Source of the DNA: Sympetrum striolatum
Taxonomy: Eukaryota > Arthropoda > Insecta > Odonata > Libellulidae
DNA: 64,000 nt
Direction of reading: 5' to 3'
Assembly (NCBI GenBank): GCA_947579665.1
Contig: OX388345.1
Coordinates: 61,061,454 to 61,125,453 of the forward strand
In this document: positions 10,916 to 23,786 of the stretch, one piece after another
Position numbering within the stretch: position 1 is the first letter of the stretch
Layout of the letters: each line of letters starts with the position of its first letter
Position numbers and translations under genes: made by a program
The notes under the pieces: generated by a model
What the model saw: the letters and a program-made list of their open reading frames with translations, nothing else
Told to the model about the DNA's origin: nothing
Database searches by the model: none

Positions 10916-12584
10916 AAGATGTTTCAAAAATATATTATTAGGATGAATATCTAGAAACTACATTTATGCTTATTTTCAAGGAATTTCTGACTCGTGATAA
11001 AGTATGTTTCATTCTATTCTGTTAGTATCATCATAGTAGTGGCATCATTGTCTCAAGAATTTTGGTTGAAAGGTGTCCCACCGGTTTTATCCTCCATCAA
11101 TACGAAGATGGATGATTTTGCATGAACTTTCATACGTATTGAAATCTATTTAGCGGCTTTTAACGTTTCCTTAATTCCGCCTATCCAACACACGTGCTCT
11201 CTTCTGGTAATTCCCCATATCACTCGGAGTCTCTCCCCGTCTCATGCCAATCTCCTTTCACTCTTTGCCATTGTGCGATGTCTGCTTTCACCGCCGGAAG
11301 TTTGCCGCCTCTACCGCCGCCCTTTAACCTGCTTTAATTAATCTTCGATCTGCTCACCAATAGCCGGTAGCTTCGTTGACAGCTACTTTGCCTGCGTCTC
11401 GTCTGCGATTTACCACCGAATTTCCATTTTATTTTCTCGTTTTTCATCTCTCTTCTGAATTTTTCACCACATTTCATATACCTACGTGGTTATTTTACAC
11501 TTCTCAGAGGATAATGATTTTCATATTAAATGAGGTTAGTTATAATTTGAATCAGTTCCTCCCCAAGCATAAGAATGCCTTGAACAGTTTACGTATTCAA
11601 TTAATCATTAAAGATTTTTAATGCTTTTTACGAGCGCAACTTGAATGAAAAAAAAATTGCAAAATACATCATGTTTTGCAATTATATTATTAAGTTGCAG
11701 AGTGAAATATAAAGTGCTACTTTCGAAGAGTTAAATCCTCACGTATTGCGCTGAAAATTAAGAGGTTATCGACGGAAAAACAATGCTATGACAAACCAGT
11801 TGCTAATCAATATTTTGAGTAATACCATCGCCTTAGCGCTTCATTTGTTTTCTTTACTCGATGTATGACTTCACTGGTACATTAATTGATTATTGTCTAT
11901 TATAAAAAGGAGTTTATATTAGCCAGTTTAGAAAAATATATTTATTCATTTGATTATGGTGTTGATTTCGGATTATCTAGCTCTAAATAAGAAAATCGCT
12001 ACAAACAGCTTCAAACATTCCGTTAAAACCAATGAAAACCTCTTTTTAAGATTTTTTTCATAAGATGCAGGCACAAATAAGAAAGTGCGCGTGTGTTTAA
12101 TTGAGGAAGTACCAAAAAATTAACTGACAGGCAATAAAAACTTTAATCTGGGTGCTGTGAATTACGAAAGAGCGCAATGAAAGGGTGATGGATATTCATT
12201 TTTATCTAAACATAGTGATAATAACGGTTATGTCGCGACATAATTCCTCGTAGGTCCCGTAAATGGGACACATTATGATTTTCTGATGATATTCGAGCTT
12301 ATCAATAATTTAACATGTTGTTCAGTACCTATTGATCACCATTGTTAAAAAACTTTGGAATCGCGCAGTTTTCTCGTTCAAAATTAATATTTCCATTGCA
12401 CGAGGTAGGTAAATATACAAATAAAATCATTCTTACATAACATAAAACCGTACACTAAAGTTAAAATTTGTATCGATGCATGATACCGGACGAAATTCAG
12501 GTACTGACACAGCTATCAATTCTTTAAATTTAAGAGAGTATATAACTCTTCCTTATTGCTACGCTGACCAATAATTCTATGTAG
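10916..12584 (+). other. Pyrimidine-rich patch and AT-rich DNA (also 20375-22043)
   Basis: About 11.15-11.47 kb is C+T-rich on the plus strand with several CCGCC words, unlike its surroundings. The 81-codon frame at 11376 is a consequence of this composition. No element or gene was recognised. Confidence 0.5.
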
Positions 12585-12680
12585 GCCTACTGCGTTAATT
12601 ACCGCTCTGCATTGCTAGTATGTACACCATTGCTTGTTTGTATGAACTAGCAATGCAGCGCGGTAATTAACGCAGTAGGC
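12585..12680. repeat. Hairpin MITE-like inverted repeat (copy 1)
   Basis: Arms 12585-12619 and 12646-12680 (35 bp each, one mismatch) begin GCCTACTGCGTTAATTACCG and end at GCTAGT, separated by about 26 bp. It is likely a tiny foldback or MITE consisting of little more than its terminal repeats. No target duplication is clear, so the superfamily is not assigned. Confidence 0.75.
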
Positions 12681-13067
12681 AGCAACAAGTAAAGTTCTTA
12701 ATTTATTCGATTTTGTAAGTTGTTATCCCTGCAAAAATATGCCGTAAGAAATTTAAATTCTCGGTACTTTAAAATAATACACCTCAAAAACATTTTCTCT
12801 TGATTTATATCCAAGATATACAAACTTTTATAGAAAAATTCAATTTATCGGCACTGTCTTCAATGAACCAGTAGAGAGAAAGGTATCTGGAGTGGTACAA
12901 ACTTCCCGCTAAATCAATTTTCAGTAACATCACCTTTTATAACCTGTGGAACGTATTTGAAGTAGATTTTACGGAGTTAAGCCAAACCTTATTTACCCTC
13001 GAGAGGTTTCCGATAATTCCCGCATTTCCCTCGAGTTTACACAAATGGCGTAAATTAAAACATTTCC

Positions 13068-13358
13068 TTGAACCATTTACCATTAATGACCGTTATTGAG
13101 ACCCTCGTGTACTCCTGTATACAAGCGGGAAACGAGCTCATGAATATTCACGCCGAATTACACCACTTCTCCGACTTTCTGACGCTTCGTATTGCGTCGC
13201 AGATAGAGAGATCCGTGAAAAATTCGATTCCCAAGTTGGGCCGGGTGAGTTCGAACAGTTCGGAGTTACACCAAACTTCCATTATGATTTTCGCCCAACT
13301 CGCGATCCCCTCTGCCTTACGCGCTTTGCAACGCAGTTCCCGCCCTCAATCAAATTAA
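13068..13358 (+). CDS. Unrecognised open frame in a GC-rich patch (copy 1)
   Basis: This 96-codon frame lies in a markedly GC-richer stretch (about 13.04-13.48 kb) than its surroundings. The product is not recognised. A good 5' splice-site match (CCGG followed by GTGAGT) falls inside it after residues KLGR, so part of it (about 13121-13245, residues AGNELMNIHAELHHFSDF onward) could be an internal exon rather than a whole gene. No Kozak context, domain or family motif is evident, and composition alone can lengthen frames here. Probability of being coding is low. The second copy is at 22527-22817. Confidence 0.15.
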   Translation: MNHLPLMTVIETLVYSCIQAGNELMNIHAELHHFSDFLTLRIASQIERSVKNSIPKLGRVSSNSSELHQTSIMIFAQLAIPSALRALQRSSRPQSN

Positions 13359-13730
13359 ACTACTTCATTCCGACTCATCTCTCTCCCAGCCGAGTTATTC
13401 TCTTTCTGCCCTCACTTCCAGACTTCAACATCCGCCGCCGAATCCCCATTCGCGCTTAATTACTCCTCTTTTATCGAATTACGCCCTGCTACGTGGTTAA
13501 CAATTCTAAGCATAAAAGACGACAGAGGATGAGAGGGACAGGAGGGAAAAATCTTCAGGGCGTGGATATGCAACGCTTTAAGATCATAACTGCGTGAGAG
13601 CGAGTTTTTGGTGTGGTCCAACCGCAGGATGAACCTATTAAAACAATCCCCGGATGCCTTTAGAGAGAGCACTTGTGAAAGTGTATACAGTGGGCCACCT
13701 CATTTGATATCCAATAATTTCTCACTAAAT

Positions 13731-13940
13731 ATACATCTACATTAATACCCTGCGAGCAGCCTCTCGGCGTGTGGCAGATGGTGTAAACACCAGTTGGTCT
13801 AAACTACTCCTTTACTCGGTTATTAATAATAATATTAATTGTCGCGTATCGTTCGCGGAAGGAATGAGTTTTTAAAACTACTCGTCTTAGGATCTATTTC
13901 TCTAACCTACGTTCATTATCGGATCGAGCGAGGTAACAGT
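13731..13940 (-). mobile_element. CR1/jockey-like LINE 3' end, minus strand (copy 1)
   Basis: On the minus strand this reads KTSSFKNSFLPRTIRDN, an AT insertion, then a second block containing NWCLHHLPHAERLLAGY and a tail beginning ATTAATGTAGATG. It matches the LINE at 48.2-48.8 kb block by block (NSFFPRTIRDNNRL, NWCLHPLLHAERRLVGN, repeated GTAGAT tail). Only the last 70 or so codons and the tail survive. It is the only one of the seven copies of this family (counting the duplicated segment once) in minus orientation. Confidence 0.7.
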
Positions 13941-14327
13941 GGGCTAAGATACCTAAATACATATAACGAGATCAGGGTCAAATGAAAATATTTTTAGAGA
14001 TAATTTGTAGAGAATGAAAATTGATTGAAAAAAAATACTTCTTAGCGAATATTTTTTCACAATAAGTTGCATAAAGAATTTTTCCTTACATGGAAATGTT
14101 ACGTTTTCCGATTGATAAATAATTAGCTTCAACTTTAAATTAAATATATTAATACATTTTTTATACATCTGTAGCAATAGTGTGAAATATATTGCGAGAC
14201 GCGATGCGATTCGGCATGAGATTTGAAATAAAATGGGTGTTTCAACTTTGTACTTCCGCAAGAAACAGTTTTTCAACGAGATCACTAACTGTCCGAAATA
14301 TATTGGATAATACTCTCTTAGAATACT

Positions 14328-14765
14328 TCATCATAATCATCGTACTTCTGTCCGCAGACCGGTCTCAACAGAACTTGCTCCTCCAGGTTTCTCTATCCTG
14401 TGCCTCCCGTTTTAGAACTTTATATTCTTTTCCTTTTTTTAAATCGGTCGCATTCCGAATTTTCTTCTTCCTCTTCCTCGTTTCCCATCGATTTTTCTTT
14501 CAAAAATCTTCTTCTCTAGGCATTCTGCTCTTAGTATATGGCCTATCCATCTTGCTTTCCTTTTTCTTATGTTTTTGTATTGTCTATATGTTTCAAAATT
14601 ACTTGTTCTTCTCCAACCCTCCTCAGTACCTCTTCATTTTTGATCTTGTCTGTCCAACTTATTCTCTCCATCCTTCGCCATAGCCACATTTCAAAGCTCT
14701 CCAAGTATTTTTCATCTTTCTTTCTCAACGTCCATGTTTCGGATCCATATAACACTATACTTATG
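14328..14765 (-). mobile_element. 5'-truncated LINE 3' end, second LINE type (copy 1)
   Basis: Minus-strand translation begins IVLYGSETWTLRKKDEKYLE, continues FEMWLWRRMERISWTDKI and NEEVLRRVGEEQ, then after a frameshift WIGHILRAECLEKKI and, after another, LKREAQDRETWRSKFC. These blocks are well-known landmarks of the C-terminal end of LINE reverse-transcriptase ORFs (YGSETW, ISWTD, WIGHILR, AQDR..WR). The 3' end runs into a short ATGATKATG tail (14328-14342 on the plus strand). The catalytic reverse-transcriptase domain is missing. The 5' truncation falls exactly at the 9.5-kb duplication boundary. Confidence 0.85.
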
Positions 14766-15653
14766 TGGTTCATAGCAATCTCATTAAGTCCATTTGCTCT
14801 GAAATTCCATGCTATTGGGCGTTTTTACTTTTAAGTCCAACTAACCGGAATGAGAAATGTAATTTTTGCTAGTGTCTTTTGGTTAACGACCCTTCTCTAT
14901 AAGTGAAGTAGATTTTTTATTATAAATTCCTTAACTAATGACAATACCTCTCCCTCTGCTAACTGATGATATCCCAATAATTTTAATGTTTCAGTAATTT
15001 ATCAACCATTGTAGTTCAATACAGTCGTCATGAGAAGCTATCCAATATTATTCTCTCCCCTAAATGGAATCATTGGCCATCCTTAACTTGTATAACCTTT
15101 GTTAAAGCACTGCGATAACTGGAGAGATCAATGTATATCATGATACTTCTGTTTTGGATCTCGTAAGCCAGTCACAGAAAACTCTACGAGCTCTTCAAGC
15201 TCCATATTTTACAAAATATAAATAATATTATAAATACTTCAAATATTACTTATGATTTTTACTTTTTTGACCGTGTGTTTCCTGGTTGATTGCGAATGGA
15301 AATTTAATGCTTCAGAGTTCCGCTAGTACATAAGAAACTCGCGATAATAATATGCTAATGCTTTTATCAGAAAAGTTTCGTTAAAATAAATAAATAATGT
15401 AGGAATATATATTGTGTGATTCCACTAAAATTGGTGATAGTTAATTAAATGGCTAGTAATTAAGGTAATGTGAAAGAAAACGATAAACACCATCGAACTA
15501 CCAGAAATATTTTACATTGGTTTTTGTATCTTCATCCCTTTTTTAAACCATTCGTTACCACCTTAAAATGTCATAAAATGGTTGTTAAGTTAGACAGAAA
15601 TGTCTTAATTTTTACGGCCGGAATTTCAGTACACCCCAATACAGACTGAGTAT

Positions 15654-17778
15654 TAGGGTGGTTCGAAAAAAAACTTTTTTTAATTTCAGATCGCTATACT
15701 GCGCATAAGTTGCGATTGGTATAGACGCGAAAAAAGTACTAATTATTATATTTTATTAAATCGTCTTCCAGTTGCGCAATGCCATCAAAGTCGGCAACAA
15801 ATTGTGAAAAACCTTAATTTTTTTAAACACGCTAGATTCTTTTAATTGCGTTCCTATTCCATGAATAAACTACTAAAAGTATGTGAAATCAATATATATG
15901 CACTTGTTATACATTTGTTTCATATCTTCCGGTCGCACAACATAGTACAAAATGAGTAAAATTAGTAGTTTTTGAAAAATTTCAAAGTTTGACTATTTGG
16001 TACATTTTAATCATACGACATTTGGAGATGCTATAGTTTAATTCTATTGCAATAATATATTTAAAATTCAACCATATAAGATAAACTTTGATATTTTAGT
16101 GGTATTCTGTCGCGCAGCTTCCTCAAAAACAGCAGAGTAGCCTACCTGAACAAAGAGGTTTACTCTCAGATAATTTAGAAATTTTCTAATAGTAAATATT
16201 TGTTATTTTTTCAATATTTAATTGTTGGTGCAGATCTTCGCTCATTTTGTTTACAAAACGACCTAGAACTCACCACGGGGACGTGGCTGCACTTCGAGTT
16301 CCACCCACACCCTACCCAACCAACCATCCAATGTAGGATGTGTTATTTACAATATGTACGAATTTGTTTCGCTTTCTCTCTCTTTATGTTTCATTTCTAG
16401 TCTTTATCTATCGATAAACACCGAAACTCGGATTTGTGTGAAAAAGTTGGCGTCGCTGAGCGTGACAGTAATGTGGTTCTAATATAGCCGTCTCTGGAAC
16501 TGTGTCCACACACTTTACTTGAAGCTTCGGTCACTAGCTTAACGAATCTTTCAACTGCCTGTATACAGCATGGAAAAGCATTTATACACCTATAGGCTTG
16601 AAGTCATTGCTCACATATTCTTTTATCTCTTCATCACTCAATGTTCTTAACAGTGGAGGAGGAGTCAGTGTACTGGTGTTCCATTTGATAATTTCGGTAT
16701 AGTCTTTAGCTTCAAAGTTTAGGTTTGGTGGTTTTAAGATTCTGATAGAGTCCGTTTCAGATATTGCTTTCTTTGCCTTCATATTAAGCCTAAAGCCCAG
16801 CTAACGGATATGGTTTCTTTCGACAGTTACCATAATCAAAAGTAAATTTTCAGGATGGGCATAGTAAGCAATCCGTTGTAAAACGGGATCAACAACTTGA
16901 AGCAGCACTTCTGGTAAGTACCTTGTAGATTCAACAGTTTGCATTAAAAATAAACCACAAATTCACAGATGGGCCCAGGCATGTTTACAAAACTATTGAA
17001 TCTACAAGGTACTTACCAGAAGAGCTGCTCCAAGTTTTAAAAGCGAAATAAATTTGTACATATTGTAGATAAAACACCCTACATTGGATGGTTGGTTGGG
17101 TAGGGTGTGGGTGGAACTCGAAGTGCAGCCACCTCACCGTGGTGAGTTCTGGGTCGTTTTGTAAACAAAATGAGTGAAGATATGCACCAACAATTGAATA
17201 TTGAAACAAAAAATTAACAAATATTTACTATTAGAAAATTTCTAAATTATCTGAGAGTAAACCGCCTCGCCTCTCTGTCCAGGTAGGCTACTCTGCTGTT
17301 TTTGACGAAGCTGTGCGACCGAATTCCCCTTGAATATCAAAGTTTATCTTATATGCTTGAATTTTAAATATATTATTGCAATAGAATTAAACTATAGCAT
17401 CTCTAAAAGTCGCATGATTAAAATATACTAAACAGTCAAACTGAAATGTTGCTAAAACTACCAGTTTTACACATTTTGTACTTTGTAGCGCGACCGGAAG
17501 ATATGAAACAAATGTATAATAAGTGCATATATATATTGATTTTACATACATTTAGTAGTTAATTCATGGTATCGGAACACAATTAAAAGAATCTAGCGTG
17601 TTTAAAAAATTATGAAAAATTAAGGTTTTTCACAATTTTTGCGGACTTCGATGGCATGGCGCAACTGGAAGACAAATTAATAAAACAATAATAATTAGTG
17701 CTTTTTTCGCGTCTTTACCAATCGCAACTTTTGCGCACTATAGCGACCTGAAAAAATAGTTTATTTTGAACCACCCTA
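15654..17778. mobile_element. hAT-type foldback DNA transposon, copy 2
   Basis: This is the same element carried by the second segmental copy, with the same termini and the same CTGAGTAT target duplication at 15646-15653 and 17779-17786. Because the target site and flanks match copy 1, it arose by segmental duplication and not by a second transposition. Confidence 0.85.
16414..16794 (-). pseudogene. hAT-like transposase C-terminal remnant (copy 2)
   Basis: This is the second-copy version of the frameshifted transposase tail, with the same MKAKKAISETDS and QAVERFVKLVTEAS blocks and the same frameshift between them. It lacks the catalytic core. Confidence 0.65.
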
Positions 17779-20143
17779 CTGAGTATGCTTGAGCATAGTT
17801 TATTGAACATCACAGTAAGCATCGCAACTACATAACTGCATAGGATCAAAGAAAGTTATTGCATGCGCAGTATTTACAATAATTTTATATTTGATTCCAC
17901 TACTTTGTTAATAAAATTATACAATTATCGATTTAAAAAATTGTCACAATTACAATACTTTGTTTTATAACTCAATAATTTATGTATTCATTCGGATATT
18001 TTTGTTTTAGAGTAAACTTAAAAACTTTCTTAACCCTATCGTATCCCTGTTGCTCCAGCAATTTTAGAGACGACTTTTTTGAACCGCCGAAAATTTTCAG
18101 GTCCACTTTCAGTACTTTAAGTACCTTAATCGTTGAAATTCCATTCGGTTATACTTCATCGTGATGTAACTACTATAATATGAAATCGAGTCCAAGCTAG
18201 AGACATATTTTTCACGCTCAAAACTTGGTAACCACAATCGATGAAACGTTTATTAATCACTGAATCCCTCCACATCCGCAGGCAAACCGCAAAGTCACGT
18301 GGCAGAGTCACCACAAATTTTATCCTCATCAGCAATTCAGAGTGAAGATTGACATTACATGATGGTTTCCATATATAAGTTAGCTAAACTGTACCACAGT
18401 GTCACATATACAAAGAGATCACCATTAATACACAAATATCATCACGTACTCAATAGATTTCTCGGGCTTGCCGACGGTCCTTTGCAAACTTTTATTTTTT
18501 GTTCGATTAGCAAAGGTTCTTTTGCTTCGGAAACCCTTCCTATCCGTGGTTGAACAGGCAAATTACTCACGAATCCAAAAGAACAAGGAGAAGAATATTT
18601 CGATATGAGTGGACGCAACCACGACGAAAACGAAACTAACTACATCTAAACGAAACCGTAAGAGTGTGTTAGTCACAGACTTTTTTTCTCACACCCTTGC
18701 CCTATTTTCCCTTCCTTGGATATCGGAAATAATTCAGGTATACCTGAAATACAAATGATTTCCGGTGCGCCATGTGCGAGCTCGGCACGCCGTGAGAGCG
18801 CCCCTAAACTTGCCTCAAAACTTGGTTTAGCTTTCGAATCCGGCAAAATCCTTTCTTATTTTTTGATACCTAAACTTGAAAAAATTAAAAAAATAAATTT
18901 TCAATTTTTCTCAAAATGTTACATGAGAACACCCCCTTAAGGAGTCAATGATGAAGTTTAATAAGATTAACCATAACTATCAATTTTTCTAGAGATAAAA
19001 CGTCATTGCCTATTGAAAATATAAACATTCCATCGTACTAGATTCATTTGAAGTTTGAATTTATTTCAATTTTAACATTGTTTTACTTTAGGACACTTTA
19101 TATACTCTCCATTAAGTTTATAAAAATGTTGATATTATTTACACTTCTCGGTGAATAAATTTTCAACTTTCATATTCCCCACCCATTCAGTGACGCGTGC
19201 TAATATCTCGGGAATAGGAAACGCGTTACAGAAATCTTCTGAGCAATCACATTCCTTACGAAAACAATGAATATATTAATTGAGTATATCATCCAAATTT
19301 TATAGAAAATAGAAAGGTTTATTAATAGACTTTCCGGAATCCAATTGAAAAGCTATTTGAGGTTCGAACTAGGTAGAGTGTGGAATTTTCTTTCGGCTTT
19401 CGGATACTACGCTATTTAGAAAATTTACCACTTCTTTAGTGGAAGTTAAAATATCTCAGCTTGATTCGTGCTGCTTGTCATTGAATTTACGTTTCCAACC
19501 TTATATGCAATCTTGCAGATATTTGCTTAGAATTATTGTATTGCTTAAAGAGACTAATCAGAGTATCAATATCAAGTATAAAAAGTACACCAGGTATCGA
19601 CTAAAATCAGTAACTTAGCAATCGATTCAATGAATTGTACTGAATTTGCAATTTGCACCTACCGATAAATTCTATATAGATGTTAAAGCAATTGAATTAA
19701 TTAATTTAACATAGAAATTCGTTTGACGTTTCCTTCCATGAATATTTAAAACCTTACATCTCTTAGAGGGAGCGATTTCTTTAATTGTAAACTAAAAAGT
19801 AAATATTTACTTAAAAATGGTAGTGATGAGAATTTGCTGACATACTCGTAATATATATATGTATCACTGGAGGATTGTAGACTAATTCAAAGAATTAACT
19901 TAATAAGTTCAGAAAAATTACGTTCTCAGCAATTAAACAGTTTAGGCAACCGTTTCCTAACAGCGGAATATTTTTCATTGACCTATTAAGTAAACACTGA
20001 TAGACATGCATCTTTAATTTATATTTCCGTATTCTTGTTTATGGCTTTAATGATAGAAAGTCAACAACTAAAATTCAATCTGCTTAACCTTGGTTGATTG
20101 TAATAATTGAGATAAGATCAGGAGGCGGGATAAAAATCTCTAG

Positions 20144-20374
20144 AATTTAGAAGACCATTACAAAGAATAAAGTTACTAAATGAGCTAAAAGAAAGTATAT
20201 TCTCAAAAGATCTAACTGATATAATGCGACTTCCCTGTTATATAGACAGTTCTGATACTGCGAGGAAAATCAAGGAAAGAGATGCTAGAACAAATATTTT
20301 CGAGAGTTAATTTTTTCATCAGGAAAATAGAGCCAATGTGCTTGCACCCCCTGCAGGGATCTTTTAAAGGCATC
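20144..20374 (+). mobile_element. Decayed CR1/jockey-like LINE fragment (copy 2)
   Basis: This is the second segmental copy of the fragment at 10685-10915, with the same DTARKIKERDARTN signature and the same breaks. Confidence 0.6.
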
Positions 20375-22043
20375 AAGATGTTTCAAAAATATATTATTAG
20401 GATGAATATCTAGAAACTACATTTATGCTTATTTTCAAGGAATTTCTGACTCGTGATAAAGTATGTTTCATTCTATTCTGTTAGTATCATCATAGTAGTG
20501 GCATCATTGTCTCAAGAATTTTGGTTGAAAGGTGTCCCACCGGTTTTATCCTCCATCAATACGAAGATGGATGATTTTGCATGAACTTTCATACGTATTG
20601 AAATCTATTTAGCGGCTTTTAACGTTTCCTTAATTCCGCCTATCCAACACACGTGCTCTCTTCTGGTAATTCCCCATATCACTCGGAGTCTCTCCCCGTC
20701 TCATGCCAATCTCCTTTCACTCTTTGCCATTGTGCGATGTCTGCTTTCACCGCCGGAAGTTTGCCGCCTCTACCGCCGCCCTTTAACCTGCTTTAATTAA
20801 TCTTCGATCTGCTCACCAATAGCCGGTAGCTTCGTTGACAGCTACTTTGCCTGCGTCTCGTCTGCGATTTACCACCGAATTTCCATTTTATTTTCTCGTT
20901 TTTCATCTCTCTTCTGAATTTTTCACCACATTTCATATACCTACGTGGTTATTTTACACTTCTCAGAGGATAATGATTTTCATATTAAATGAGGTTAGTT
21001 ATAATTTGAATCAGTTCCTCCCCAAGCATAAGAATGCCTTGAACAGTTTACGTATTCAATTAATCATTAAAGATTTTTAATGCTTTTTACGAGCGCAACT
21101 TGAATGAAAAAAAAATTGCAAAATACATCATGTTTTGCAATTATATTATTAAGTTGCAGAGTGAAATATAAAGTGCTACTTTCGAAGAGTTAAATCCTCA
21201 CGTATTGCGCTGAAAATTAAGAGGTTATCGACGGAAAAACAATGCTATGACAAACCAGTTGCTAATCAATATTTTGAGTAATACCATCGCCTTAGCGCTT
21301 CATTTGTTTTCTTTACTCGATGTATGACTTCACTGGTACATTAATTGATTATTGTCTATTATAAAAAGGAGTTTATATTAGCCAGTTTAGAAAAATATAT
21401 TTATTCATTTGATTATGGTGTTGATTTCGGATTATCTAGCTCTAAATAAGAAAATCGCTACAAACAGCTTCAAACATTCCGTTAAAACCAATGAAAACCT
21501 CTTTTTAAGATTTTTTTCATAAGATGCAGGCACAAATAAGAAAGTGCGCGTGTGTTTAATTGAGGAAGTACCAAAAAATTAACTGACAGGCAATAAAAAC
21601 TTTAATCTGGGTGCTGTGAATTACGAAAGAGCGCAATGAAAGGGTGATGGATATTCATTTTTATCTAAACATAGTGATAATAACGGTTATGTCGCGACAT
21701 AATTCCTCGTAGGTCCCGTAAATGGGACACATTATGATTTTCTGATGATATTCGAGCTTATCAATAATTTAACATGTTGTTCAGTACCTATTGATCACCA
21801 TTGTTAAAAAACTTTGGAATCGCGCAGTTTTCTCGTTCAAAATTAATATTTCCATTGCACGAGGTAGGTAAATATACAAATAAAATCATTCTTACATAAC
21901 ATAAAACCGTACACTAAAGTTAAAATTTGTATCGATGCATGATACCGGACGAAATTCAGGTACTGACACAGCTATCAATTCTTTAAATTTAAGAGAGTAT
22001 ATAACTCTTCCTTATTGCTACGCTGACCAATAATTCTATGTAG

Positions 22044-22139
22044 GCCTACTGCGTTAATTACCGCTCTGCATTGCTAGTATGTACACCATTGCTTGTTTGT
22101 ATGAACTAGCAATGCAGCGCGGTAATTAACGCAGTAGGC
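22044..22139. repeat. Hairpin MITE-like inverted repeat (copy 2)
   Basis: This is the second-copy version of the 35-bp-arm hairpin, with the same single arm mismatch. Confidence 0.75.
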
Positions 22140-22526
22140 AGCAACAAGTAAAGTTCTTAATTTATTCGATTTTGTAAGTTGTTATCCCTGCAAAAATATG
22201 CCGTAAGAAATTTAAATTCTCGGTACTTTAAAATAATACACCTCAAAAACATTTTCTCTTGATTTATATCCAAGATATACAAACTTTTATAGAAAAATTC
22301 AATTTATCGGCACTGTCTTCAATGAACCAGTAGAGAGAAAGGTATCTGGAGTGGTACAAACTTCCCGCTAAATCAATTTTCAGTAACATCACCTTTTATA
22401 ACCTGTGGAACGTATTTGAAGTAGATTTTACGGAGTTAAGCCAAACCTTATTTACCCTCGAGAGGTTTCCGATAATTCCCGCATTTCCCTCGAGTTTACA
22501 CAAATGGCGTAAATTAAAACATTTCC

Positions 22527-22817
22527 TTGAACCATTTACCATTAATGACCGTTATTGAGACCCTCGTGTACTCCTGTATACAAGCGGGAAACGAGCTCAT
22601 GAATATTCACGCCGAATTACACCACTTCTCCGACTTTCTGACGCTTCGTATTGCGTCGCAGATAGAGAGATCCGTGAAAAATTCGATTCCCAAGTTGGGC
22701 CGGGTGAGTTCGAACAGTTCGGAGTTACACCAAACTTCCATTATGATTTTCGCCCAACTCGCGATCCCCTCTGCCTTACGCGCTTTGCAACGCAGTTCCC
22801 GCCCTCAATCAAATTAA
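22527..22817 (+). CDS. Unrecognised open frame in a GC-rich patch (copy 2)
   Basis: This is identical in translation to the frame at 13068-13358 and carried by the second segmental copy. The same low confidence that it is coding applies. Confidence 0.15.
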   Translation: MNHLPLMTVIETLVYSCIQAGNELMNIHAELHHFSDFLTLRIASQIERSVKNSIPKLGRVSSNSSELHQTSIMIFAQLAIPSALRALQRSSRPQSN

Positions 22818-23189
22818 ACTACTTCATTCCGACTCATCTCTCTCCCAGCCGAGTTATTCTCTTTCTGCCCTCACTTCCAGACTTCAACATCCGCCGCCGA
22901 ATCCCCATTCGCGCTTAATTACTCCTCTTTTATCGAATTACGCCCTGCTACGTGGTTAACAATTCTAAGCATAAAAGACGACAGAGGATGAGAGGGACAG
23001 GAGGGAAAAATCTTCAGGGCGTGGATATGCAACGCTTTAAGATCATAACTGCGTGAGAGCGAGTTTTTGGTGTGGTCCAACCGCAGGATGAACCTATTAA
23101 AACAATCCCCGGATGCCTTTAGAGAGAGCACTTGTGAAAGTGTATACAGTGGGCCACCTCATTTGATATCCAATAATTTCTCACTAAAT

Positions 23190-23399
23190 ATACATCTACA
23201 TTAATACCCTGCGAGCAGCCTCTCGGCGTGTGGCAGATGGTGTAAACACCAGTTGGTCTAAACTACTCCTTTACTCGGTTATTAATAATAATATTAATTG
23301 TCGCGTATCGTTCGCGGAAGGAATGAGTTTTTAAAACTACTCGTCTTAGGATCTATTTCTCTAACCTACGTTCATTATCGGATCGAGCGAGGTAACAGT
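23190..23399 (-). mobile_element. CR1/jockey-like LINE 3' end, minus strand (copy 2)
   Basis: This is the second segmental copy of the minus-strand LINE 3' end at 13731-13940. Confidence 0.7.
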
Positions 23400-23786
23400 G
23401 GGCTAAGATACCTAAATACATATAACGAGATCAGGGTCAAATGAAAATATTTTTAGAGATAATTTGTAGAGAATGAAAATTGATTGAAAAAAAATACTTC
23501 TTAGCGAATATTTTTTCACAATAAGTTGCATAAAGAATTTTTCCTTACATGGAAATGTTACGTTTTCCGATTGATAAATAATTAGCTTCAACTTTAAATT
23601 AAATATATTAATACATTTTTTATACATCTGTAGCAATAGTGTGAAATATATTGCGAGACGCGATGCGATTCGGCATGAGATTTGAAATAAAATGGGTGTT
23701 TCAACTTTGTACTTCCGCAAGAAACAGTTTTTCAACGAGATCACTAACTGTCCGAAATATATTGGATAATACTCTCTTAGAATACT

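Larger units (their letters stand above)
5307..14765. repeat. Tandem segmental duplication, copy 1 (9,459 bp)
   Basis: Every landmark in this segment recurs exactly 9,459 bp downstream: the foldback element, the LINE scraps, the hairpin and a dozen open frames with identical translations. There is therefore no net insertion or deletion between the copies, and no substitution in the stretches compared. The left boundary is fixed by comparing the sequence before 5308 (AGTATATGG) with the copy junction near 14767 (CTTATGTGG). Only TGG, or TATRTGG allowing one mismatch, is shared. The contents are transposon relics and AT-rich DNA rather than host genes. It could be a very recent tandem duplication, a gene-converted pair, or a false duplication made by the assembler. 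Confidence 0.96.

Noticed and set aside
13953..14285. 110-codon minus-strand frame (again at 23412-23744)
   Set aside because: AT-rich composition, no motif, and residue make-up (Ile, Phe, Lys, Tyr) expected from random AT-rich DNA.
14192..14683. 163-codon plus-strand frame rich in Phe, Leu and Ser (again at 23651-24142)
   Set aside because: Over most of its length it is the antisense of the LINE reverse-transcriptase tail, which gives clear motifs on the minus strand (YGSETW, WIGHILR). The pseudo-hydrophobic peptide is a by-product.
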